This document shows positions 58,482 to 64,000 of a DNA stretch of 64,000 nucleotides, piece by piece. The stretch is taken from positions 2,852,001 through 2,916,000 of the forward strand of contig NZ_PYFT01000001.1 of NCBI RefSeq assembly GCF_003023845.1, read 5' to 3'. Each line of letters opens with the position of its first letter. Positions within the stretch are counted from its first letter, which is position 1. The notes below the pieces were generated by a model. The model ran no database searches. It was not told where the DNA came from and saw only the letters and a list, made by a program, of their open reading frames with translations. The stretch comes from Adhaeribacter arboris. Its GTDB lineage: Bacteria > Bacteroidota > Bacteroidia > Cytophagales > Hymenobacteraceae. Position numbers and translations under genes: made by a program.

Positions 58482-59234
58482 TTACAACCTCCCTCCTGTG
58501 TATTCCTCTCCCGATTTTTCTAATTGCATAATGGCTTTAAATATTTCGTAGGCTATTCGCGGGTCGATTGCGTTCCCATAGGCGGCGAGTTGAGCCACTG
58601 CGTCGGATATCCCATGAGGAAACCCGAAAACTGCGGGTTGGCCCACCCTTTCTTCAAATTGTAGAAAAGCATTGCCTTGTGAATCCAATGGATATTCCGG
58701 CCGTGTCTCTTCAATGCTGCTTCGCGGGTTGTTATGTAATACCCTCTTCCGTCTTTGTGCATTGGAGTAGGCAATGAGCCATACCCTTTTTCTTTGGTGA
58801 AAGGCTCCGATGGCACTTGCAGGGATAATAAGAGGCGGCCAGCAGGTGTAGTTTGCATCTTCCAAATTGCTGATTTTTGTATCCAGCACCCCATTAAGAA
58901 TGCTTCCGGTAACATTCTCGTTGATAACCCAATTAGGCCTAGTCTCTTTAACAATGCAATACATTTCCGGCCAGAGGTAGCGTATATCGGCTTCACCTTT
59001 CTTTTTGCCGGAAACTGAATGGGGTTGGCAGGGATCGCCTCCACTGATAATATCGACGTAGGGAAGATTTGAAGCTGTTCGTATATCGGTAAATTGGATT
59101 GCATCTGGAAAATGTCTTTTTGATTGTTTGTTACAGAACTCGTCTATTTCTACTGTCCAACTGGTAGGAATCCCAGCCCAGGCAGCAGCTAAAGGAAAAC
59201 CGGCAATTCCATTAAATAAGGCGCCATGAGTCAT
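58482..59234 (-). CDS. C5 cytosine DNA methyltransferase, phage-type
   Basis: 250 residues. Motif I ALFNGIAGFPLAAAWAG, motif IV GGDPCQPHSVSGKKKG (the catalytic Cys of PCQ), motif VI ENVTG, motif VIII HQRKRVWLIAY and motif X YGNAIDP with the final helix are in order. PCQPHS replaces the usual PCQPFS. The target recognition domain is very short, so the protein is one of the small phage enzymes. It methylates C5 of cytosine, probably against host restriction. No restriction gene is adjacent. Confidence 0.9.
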   Translation of the reverse strand: MTHGALFNGIAGFPLAAAWAGIPTSWTVEIDEFCNKQSKRHFPDAIQFTDIRTASNLPYVDIISGGDPCQPHSVSGKKKGEADIRYLWPEMYCIVKETRPNWVINENVTGSILNGVLDTKISNLEDANYTCWPPLIIPASAIGAFHQRKRVWLIAYSNAQRRKRVLHNNPRSSIEETRPEYPLDSQGNAFLQFEERVGQPAVFGFPHGISDAVAQLAAYGNAIDPRIAYEIFKAIMQLEKSGEEYTGGRL

Positions 59235-59398
59235 AATCTACTTCCCCGATATTTTTCCACTTCTGTTTCTTTCTCGGGTAGTTTCGAATCTTGCCCTGCT
59301 TTCCAGATTTGCCAGAGCCAGCCTGCTACTACCGGGCGAACACTCGGTGATACTTGGTCCGTTACTTTTTTAAATAAGGCTTCTAATTCAGGTTTCAT
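59231..59398 (-). CDS. 55-residue hypothetical protein
   Basis: MKPELEALFKKVTDQVSPSV, RPVVAGWLWQIWKAGQDSKL. ATGA overlap with the methyltransferase start. Possibly a partner of that enzyme. Unrecognised. Confidence 0.6.
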   Translation of the reverse strand: MKPELEALFKKVTDQVSPSVRPVVAGWLWQIWKAGQDSKLPEKETEVEKYRGSRL

Positions 59399-59437
59399 GC
59401 GGCACGGTTATATTGTTGTTTTAACTTTCTTTGATAA

Positions 59438-59680
59438 TCAAGCTATGTTCATTTTAGAAGCAAAGATTATCGCATCCGGCACTTTCACTTTATCCGGGTT
59501 CTCGGCTTGCCAGTAGAGCATCCTTTCGGCTACTTGATGCGCCTGGGCAGCTTTTAAAAACTGTTCCCGGGTAGCATTCGGACTTTGAAGCACACTCCGG
59601 GCCCAATCTAAAATAGTTTTCGGCGCGTACGTATCGGCGGCTCGCAGGGTAAAGGTGGGTTCGTCTGGATAGAGGTTCAT
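59438..59680 (-). CDS. Hypothetical early protein
   Basis: 80 residues (TFTLRAADTYAPKTILDWAR, FLKAAQAHQVAERMLYWQAE). A small protein of this type occurs in many Bacteroidota prophages. Unknown function. Confidence 0.65.
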   Translation of the reverse strand: MNLYPDEPTFTLRAADTYAPKTILDWARSVLQSPNATREQFLKAAQAHQVAERMLYWQAENPDKVKVPDAIIFASKMNIA

Positions 59681-59686
59681 AAAAGA

Positions 59687-59893
59687 TTAAAAAAAGATTT
59701 GGTTTCCACAATTAAGACACACATTGCCATCTTCAGAATAGAATTGTTGATACAGACAAACTTTACATTCAATTTGCTGTTCATCTTCTATATCTTCATC
59801 TTCGAAGTCTTGCCAACTTTCGTAATCGTTTTCTTCTTCCATCATTTTAAAGTTTTCGGGGTGGATTAAATCGGGATAGAATGCTTCTAACAT
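59687..59893 (-). CDS. Acidic zinc-ribbon protein
   Basis: 68 residues from MLEAFYPDLIHPENFKMMEE; the frame to 59968 runs through the hairpin element and is not coding. Very acidic centre (WQDFEDEDIEDEQQIE), then CKVCLYQQFYSEDGNVCLNC, a four-Cys ribbon. Possibly DNA mimic-like or RNA polymerase-binding; not known. Confidence 0.65.
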   Translation of the reverse strand: MLEAFYPDLIHPENFKMMEEENDYESWQDFEDEDIEDEQQIECKVCLYQQFYSEDGNVCLNCGNQIFF

Positions 59894-59909
59894 CTTAATA
59901 TTATTTTTA

Positions 59910-59978
59910 GGGCGATAGCCGGGCTTTACACTACAAGTCCTCACTTTGTTCCGGGCTTTTCGTTGCAATCCCTATCGC
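59910..59978. repeat. Dispersed hairpin element, copy 3
   Basis: GCGATAG (59912-59918) pairs with CTATCGC (59972-59978), a perfect seven-base stem. The minus strand reads GCGATAGGGATTGCAACGAA, then AGCCCGG twice. It lies directly upstream of the 59687 gene start and downstream of the 59984 gene. Confidence 0.75.
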
Positions 59979-59983
59979 AAATG

Positions 59984-60325
59984 CTACTTAATTCCTTTTA
60001 AAGCATATTCTAATGCTTCATCAAAACCACAACTACCGTTATAGTATTGAAGAATATAATTAATGCTTTCATCAGGGTTTAAAATTGCTTGAAAGATATC
60101 ATCTCCGTGTGATGAAGTATTCTCTATAATCAAGTATAACTTTCCTTTGACTATACAAAATTCTTCATCAAATTCATCTCTTAATTGTTCTAAAGGTGAA
60201 TCATAATAATTCTCTATTATCTTACCTCTTTCTTTTAAAAGATTTTCAGCATATTGATTTAAGGTTTAACCTTCGATTGGTTTTATTTCCTTGATTTTAC
60301 CAATCATTGTAACTGTTTCACTCAT
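59984..60325 (-). pseudogene. Phage gene with in-frame stop codon
   Basis: One frame runs 114 codons from ATG 60325 (MSETVTMIGKIKEIKPIEG) to TAG 59984, interrupted only by TAA at 60266-60268 after codon 19. The continuation (LNQYAENLLKERGKIIENYY, FEEFCIVKGKLYLII-like, DEALEYALKGIK) looks fully coding. CAA to TAA would explain it. No good start codon follows in frame. It may be a nonsense mutation or need suppression. Confidence 0.7.
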
Positions 60326-60333
60326 TTTCTTTT

Positions 60334-60393
60334 GCGTTAGGGATGGGAGAGCGCACGCAGTAAGCCGGACAGCCCGGCCGTTAGGCAACGCCC
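60334..60393. repeat. Dispersed hairpin element, copy 2
   Basis: Plus strand GCGTTAGGGATGGGAGAG ... AGCCCGGCCGTTAGGCAACG. The end arms GCGTT/AACGC pair; copy 1 has GGGTT/AACCC at the same place (compensated). It lies nine bases before the ATG of the interrupted 59984 gene and covers the stop of the 60381 gene. Confidence 0.75.
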
Positions 60394-60731
60394 AAATACT
60401 TTTGTTTCTTCAAAGATTCTTTTCCTATTAATTCAAAGTAAGCTCTTTCATCATGTAACTTTATGATTTCCATGTTCCGGGCGTAGTCTAAAAACAAAGG
60501 CCGTTTTAAGTGATTCTGCCAGTCGGAATTACATTGCCGGCAATGCTCTACCAAATTCCAAGCTTCGTTTTGATACTGCTTGTACTGCCCTTGCGATAGT
60601 AGATGTGAGTTCGTTAAAATAGCATCTGATCGGCCACACCCGGAACAAAACCCCGTTCGTTCTAAGCTCGCGTACATCTTGCGCTGTTGGTACAAGGACC
60701 GGGCTTTCTTCTTACTTACCTTGCGCAACAT
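60381..60731 (-). CDS. HNH/NinG-like zinc nuclease
   Basis: 116 residues. CSGCGRSDAILTNSHLLSQG and HCRQCNSDWQNHLKRP are a CxxC...CxxC zinc site around an NSHLLSQ catalytic block, like the recombination/HNH proteins of phages (NinG or DUF968 type). It overlaps the annealing-like gene by 20 bp, as in many phage recombination pairs. Confidence 0.65.
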   Translation of the reverse strand: MLRKVSKKKARSLYQQRKMYASLERTGFCSGCGRSDAILTNSHLLSQGQYKQYQNEAWNLVEHCRQCNSDWQNHLKRPLFLDYARNMEIIKLHDERAYFELIGKESLKKQKYLGVA

Positions 60732-61671
60732 TTGAAGAGCTTAGAATACTTTGATAATGTTTCTTTTGATTCTCAAATTCCGCGTGTTTAGTAAAGCTGT
60801 GAATCAATTTTAATTGCGCCGGAACGACTGCTTTATCGTACTTCACTTTGTTCATTAATTCGATAAGTTCCGTCCGCTCTGCCTCCGAAATAGCTGGGCC
60901 ACCGCGTTCTTCTTCCTCTCTATTTACAATTACTTTTTTAAGTTTAGCAATAGCCTGGTCTGCTCTTTCCACATCTAATTTGTTAATGTTTAAAAGCATT
61001 TTGGTTTTCTCCTGCCGAGTGATTACCGGATTGTTAAGCAATCGAATTATCTCTTCTTTTTGCCTTTGAGTAGCGTATTTCTTAGAAGCAGTTTGCGGCT
61101 GTTCTTCGCCTTCTGACGTACTTTCTGGCTGTGTAGATGGTTGTACAGGTGGAGTTATAGGGACTTGTTTTGGCGGGTCTACAGCACCCGTTCCGGGTTC
61201 GTTTTGAAAATCCATTTCTTCGCTCGGAGTGGGTTCATATCCGGCGGCCCGGATAATCCAGGCTAAAAGATTGCGGTAAGCCTTGCCAATTGCCCGGGTT
61301 TGACACATTGAGGCTATGGCGTACTCCTGAAAGAACTTTTTACCCTGCTCCTTATTAGAACACATGGCAAAGCCGGCCCCTACTATCTGCTGCGTGCGTA
61401 AATTGAACAGCTTAACGTTGCATTTATACTTAATTTCGCCCTCAATACTGATATTGATAGGTTCTTCTGCAATGGGGACTATACCTAATCTGGAACCGGC
61501 GTATTGCCACCCTTCCACGTTTACAAACTCTTTGCCCTGAATATTTTGATATAGCTTATTTTCTTTGATAAACTTGGCTAAATCAGTTGCTAAATGCAGC
61601 GTTTCATCTGATTTAGATATATCATAGCTATCTACTTTAGGCTTTTTTGCGGGAGTATTTTCAGTTGCCAT
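60712..61671 (-). CDS. Putative phage recombination (annealing-type) protein
   Basis: 319 residues. GKEFVNVEGWQYAGSRLGIV and FFQEYAIASMCQTRAIGKAY and LAWIIRAAGYEPTPSEEMDF are the conserved blocks of a phage family that occurs next to recombination genes. The C-terminal part after residue 165 is low complexity and ends in a helical domain. The single-strand annealing role is inferred from neighbours and family context; it is not shown by motifs alone. Confidence 0.6.
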   Translation of the reverse strand: MATENTPAKKPKVDSYDISKSDETLHLATDLAKFIKENKLYQNIQGKEFVNVEGWQYAGSRLGIVPIAEEPINISIEGEIKYKCNVKLFNLRTQQIVGAGFAMCSNKEQGKKFFQEYAIASMCQTRAIGKAYRNLLAWIIRAAGYEPTPSEEMDFQNEPGTGAVDPPKQVPITPPVQPSTQPESTSEGEEQPQTASKKYATQRQKEEIIRLLNNPVITRQEKTKMLLNINKLDVERADQAIAKLKKVIVNREEEERGGPAISEAERTELIELMNKVKYDKAVVPAQLKLIHSFTKHAEFENQKKHYQSILSSSNVAQGK

Positions 61672-62099
61672 TAGTATCTTTGAATGTGGGATTGAGTATT
61701 AAGACGATGTAATAAATTATTTTGGTCAGTTGCTTCGGAAAATACCTCGTGGTACATCATTTCGGTAATAGATTGAAAGCCTTTTGCTAAGTGCTTTTCG
61801 TTTCTCCATAATCGAAATAAAAAACTATTATGGCTATTCGATAAATCAACTACCCCTCTGCTTCCGGACTTTAAAGAGGCTCTAATAAGAATGTGCGGCG
61901 TAATCATCTTATAATAGAAATCTCCTCTTTTAAAGTACAAAGGCCAGGCAGTTTGCGATCTGAATTGTAGGTTTTCAAAATCGTTTTCCGTTAACTTTTT
62001 CAGGATCTTTTTAGAAGGTAATTGCTTAAACCCCGACCGGATAAAGGCAACTAAATTCCTGAAAGTCATTAGTGGCGTATGTATTTGTGGCGCTTTCAT
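61671..62099 (-). CDS. Hypothetical early protein
   Basis: 142 residues, basic and aromatic (SGFKQLPSKKILKKLTENDF, RFSAWPLYFKRGDFYYKM-type). May bind nucleic acid. One-base overlap with the 60712 gene. Unrecognised. Confidence 0.6.
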   Translation of the reverse strand: MKAPQIHTPLMTFRNLVAFIRSGFKQLPSKKILKKLTENDFENLQFRSQTAWPLYFKRGDFYYKMITPHILIRASLKSGSRGVVDLSNSHNSFLFRLWRNEKHLAKGFQSITEMMYHEVFSEATDQNNLLHRLNTQSHIQRY

Positions 62100-62296
62100 A
62101 CCGTTGCTACTTCAGGTTTTCTATTTTCTAACCACTCCGTAATATCCTGTACTTTGCCGTTAGGATGGATTTCTAACAAGGTGTTAAACCCGGCCATTAT
62201 GGCTAATTGAACAGCTGCTAAGCGGGTCTTTCTGCAAGGATTTGCGGTTACCCGTATTACCTTGCCGCCTACTTTATCTCTATAGGTTATAAGCAT
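62096..62296 (-). CDS. Small hypothetical protein
   Basis: 66 residues from MLITYRDKVGGKVIRVTANP. The rest is CRKTRLAAVQLAIMAGFNTL and IHPNGKVQDITEWLENRK. It could be a small RNA- or DNA-binding protein. Frame opens to 62347 but overlaps the 62301 gene. Confidence 0.6.
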   Translation of the reverse strand: MLITYRDKVGGKVIRVTANPCRKTRLAAVQLAIMAGFNTLLEIHPNGKVQDITEWLENRKPEVATV

Positions 62297-62300
62297 GGCC

Positions 62301-62447
62301 TTATCTATTATAATAACCCATGTAGTAATTAGCACGCTTACCAACAAAGCACATTGTCTTTTTGTAAGCTTCTTCTGTAATCAAACCATCATTAAAATTG
62401 GCAATGGCTTTATTGGCAATTCGGGAAAGTATTGATTTTATTTCCAT
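62301..62447 (-). CDS. 48-residue hypothetical protein
   Basis: MEIKSILSRIANKAIANFND, GLITEEAYKKTMCFVGKRAN. Continuous with small genes on either side. Unknown function. Confidence 0.55.
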   Translation of the reverse strand: MEIKSILSRIANKAIANFNDGLITEEAYKKTMCFVGKRANYYMGYYNR

Positions 62448-62518
62448 GATTTCCGTACTTTTTGAATGTTAGAAACTATCTGGTTAATGCGGGCTAGGGC
62501 GGTATCTATCGGACTCAT
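62438..62518 (-). CDS. 26-residue peptide gene
   Basis: MSPIDTALARINQIVSNIQK then VRKSWK. It starts with an ATGA overlap to the YopX-like gene and overlaps the next start. Probably translated by coupling. Unknown. Confidence 0.45.
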   Translation of the reverse strand: MSPIDTALARINQIVSNIQKVRKSWK

Positions 62519-62949
62519 TTTATTAAATGTTTATGTTCGTAGATATTACCTATAATAAGATTCTCTAACAGGCTCTTGTCATTTAGTCCAAACACACTAT
62601 AGTCTGAATTTTCCGCTATGACCTCGAAACCAAAACCAGCTACTTCGAAAAACCATTTTACCACACAGTCTACTATTTCTAGGTGTGTTTCAAAACCTAC
62701 CATTGTACAAGCAACTATATCACCTTCGTAAATTTCATTGCCTTTAGAATCTTTTAGTCCGGTATATTGATTTAAAATAAACCGATTAGGATGCATAGAT
62801 TCATGTATAAAGGCATTTATTGTTCTCATGGAAACTGAACCTGTAGTATCAATATAAACATCTTCTAATTTGCCTTTATAGGCCTCGTATGTTGGTTCAA
62901 AAAACTTATTGTTTTCTGTATCCCAAACTCTGAATTTTATCTCTCTCAT
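62515..62949 (-). CDS. YopX-family protein
   Basis: 144 residues. MREIKFRVWDTENNKFFEPT, QYTGLKDSKGNEIYEGDIVA and IIGNIYEHKHLI are the three blocks of the YopX family (beta-fold, common in phages of Gram-positive bacteria and Bacteroidota). Function unknown. ATGA overlap with its upstream neighbour. Confidence 0.9.
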   Translation of the reverse strand: MREIKFRVWDTENNKFFEPTYEAYKGKLEDVYIDTTGSVSMRTINAFIHESMHPNRFILNQYTGLKDSKGNEIYEGDIVACTMVGFETHLEIVDCVVKWFFEVAGFGFEVIAENSDYSVFGLNDKSLLENLIIGNIYEHKHLIK

Positions 62950-63242
62950 AGCTTTATTTGCTTACATTTAAAACACTCTAATAAAAGCCCATGAATCAAT
63001 GCTAAGTTGTAAGAGAAGTTCCAGGTTGGTATCTCTTCCCAGGTGGTTACATCGGGATAATTTGACTGAAAAAAGGCATCTAAATCTTTTTCTACAATCG
63101 TTAATATCTGCTGCTTTTTGCGCCGGAAGAGTAGCATTTTCACGTCTTGGCGGCGTAAGTCAACTTGTTTCGTTTTTAATCTTTGTTGGTGGTTGGGAGG
63201 GGCAGCAAACTTGTTGCGGCGTGGGTTTTTAATAGTTGGCAT
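62946..63242 (-). CDS. Hypothetical basic early protein
   Basis: 98 residues; the first 40 are very basic (MPTIKNPRRNKFAAPPNHQQ, RLKTKQVDLRRQDVKMLLFR). The rest is acidic-aromatic (FQSNYPDVTTWEEIPTWNFS). Probably DNA-binding. No domain recognised. Confidence 0.6.
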   Translation of the reverse strand: MPTIKNPRRNKFAAPPNHQQRLKTKQVDLRRQDVKMLLFRRKKQQILTIVEKDLDAFFQSNYPDVTTWEEIPTWNFSYNLALIHGLLLECFKCKQIKL

Positions 63243-63290
63243 GGTTTTAGAATTAATTGATGAAACAGTTAGATTGTAAAAGGTCTGGTG

Positions 63291-63524
63291 TTAATCCTTC
63301 AATTGTTGGATGTCCGGATTAGTATAATTTCGCTGGATATAAGAAATAAATTCCCTAGTTTCTATTCGCTTCTCTCTCGTACCAAAATTGATCACTTTGA
63401 TATGGCGAGGGTCCTTCGTAGATAGCTTCCCGTACTTCCTTATTGTTTGTTGGTCCACGTTTAATAAGTCAGCAACTTGTTCTACCGTCAGGGCGAATTT
63501 GTCGGGTAGTTGAATCGTAATCAT
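63291..63524 (-). CDS. Small MerR/excisionase-like DNA-binding protein
   Basis: 77 residues. ALTVEQVADLLNVDQQTIRK followed by YGKLSTKDPRHIKVINFGTR is a winged helix-turn-helix of the excisionase type (EVADLLNVxxxTIRK). It could be an excisionase or regulator. It overlaps the 63521 gene as ATGA. Confidence 0.75.
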   Translation of the reverse strand: MITIQLPDKFALTVEQVADLLNVDQQTIRKYGKLSTKDPRHIKVINFGTREKRIETREFISYIQRNYTNPDIQQLKD

Positions 63525-63856
63525 AATTGAATGTGATAGTTGAATTTTTTTGGATGCGTAAAAAGATTGCCTTTGAAAGTAGCTTTGTTGTGTACAAAGA
63601 ACTCATTCAAGTCGAAGCAATACGTAATTTCAACTAAGCCTTCACATAATTCCAGTTTCTCCTCAAAAGTGGAATTTTGATAAAAGGTGTAATCTTCCAG
63701 GTTAAGCCAACCGTACCGGTACAACTCGGGAAGCCATAAACAAGCTAAATCTAAATAATCTGGATCGCCTACGCTTGCCAAGCGGTACACATCGCCGGTA
63801 AAGATTTGGCGGCCTTTCGGGTCGAGGTAGCCGGGAATAATTTGCGGTTCTAACAT
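63521..63856 (-). CDS. YopX-like protein
   Basis: 111 residues. PGYLDPKGRQIFTGDVYRLA resembles the central motif of YopX (LKDSKGNEIYEGDIV) and FDLNEFFVHNKATFKG fits the end. Likely a divergent member of the same fold. Unknown role. Confidence 0.55.
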   Translation of the reverse strand: MLEPQIIPGYLDPKGRQIFTGDVYRLASVGDPDYLDLACLWLPELYRYGWLNLEDYTFYQNSTFEEKLELCEGLVEITYCFDLNEFFVHNKATFKGNLFTHPKKFNYHIQL

Positions 63857-63858
63857 GA

Positions 63859-64000
63859 TTATTCAGTTAATAAAGGTTCAAATTGATATGGTTTAAGCAG
63901 GATGTTTCCTAAGAAAGTGCAGCTAGAATTGAATAATCGTGGCGGTAAAATGACTTCATCCTCTTTGTATTTTCTTTCCAGAAAGTTTTTTTGTACAGTT
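63859..64000 (-). CDS. Partial CDS at the window edge
   Basis: The frame is open from base 64000 to the TAA at 63859-63861 and gives FLERKYKEDEVILPPRLFNS ... NILLKPYQFEPLLTE. Its start lies beyond the window. It continues the early operon. Nothing is recognised in the visible 46 codons. Confidence 0.6.
   Translation of the reverse strand, partial: TVQKNFLERKYKEDEVILPPRLFNSSCTFLGNILLKPYQFEPLLTE

Noticed and set aside
59894-59968. Protein extension MQRKARNKVRT of the 59687 gene
   Set aside because: Same reason: it is translated repeat element, and a good ATG lies downstream at 59893.
1-64000. CRISPR array
   Set aside because: I saw no regularly spaced direct repeats with unique spacers and no cas-like genes.

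Overview
The window is from a Bacteroidota chromosome, probably order Cytophagales. Supporting signs are the roughly 800-residue FtsX-type ABC permease with its characteristic N-terminus, the spondin-like lipoprotein, the lack of strong Shine-Dalgarno sequences, and promoters of the TTG-N19-TAnnTTTG type (for example 9386-9415). The first ~8.7 kb is host chromosome. The rest, from about 8.8 kb to past the right edge, is one tailed-phage (siphovirus-like) prophage. Neither the integrase nor the right attachment site is inside the window.

Host part (1-8.7 kb): the 3' part of a sensor histidine kinase, a spondin-domain lipoprotein with an internal duplication, an NAD(P)H-dependent FMN-reductase-like protein, an ECF sigma factor, and an ABC permease cut in two by a 785-bp IS1-family element flanked by a perfect 9-bp target duplication. 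A small secreted protein lies upstream of the permease. A 16-bp perfect inverted repeat (8360-8396) and a tRNA-3'-end-like sequence (8795-8811) mark the approach to the prophage boundary.

Prophage, left to right: a 9-11 kb rightward block (unknown 240-residue protein, XRE repressor-like protein, HicB/HicA-like pair); a leftward block of tiny genes and an HNH nuclease; the lysis region 12.2-16.7 kb (possible spanin, M15-type endolysin, two holin candidates, a lyase-like lipoprotein and a membrane PAS-domain protein with a one-base frameshift); tail-fibre and tail-tip genes 16.8-28.5 kb; a rightward accessory island 29.2-33.5 kb that begins with an RNA unit (tRNA-like RNA, pseudoknotted hairpin, tRNA-Thr) followed by about ten small unknown genes; the tape-measure gene 33.5-39.5 kb, with upstream tail-assembly chaperones joined by a T_TTT_TTA frameshift site; the tail tube, connector, capsid and scaffold genes; a small moron-like trio with apparently leaderless promoters at 45.4-46.5 kb; minor head protein, portal and terminase genes to 52.6 kb; and finally the leftward early region 52.6-64 kb (nucleases, replication protein, C5 DNA methyltransferase, probable recombination protein, YopX-like proteins, small DNA-binding protein).

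Most leftward genes are packed end to end, often with ATGA overlaps, and include at least ten genes under 60 codons. Three copies of a ~30-bp near-palindrome lie at the heads of leftward gene blocks (terminase, HTH/tail-fibre, PAS/lysis), which suggests a shared late-gene control site. A second repeat family, a hairpin element with compensating stem changes, appears three times in the early region next to start codons. Function calls come from motif recognition only; no database search was run.
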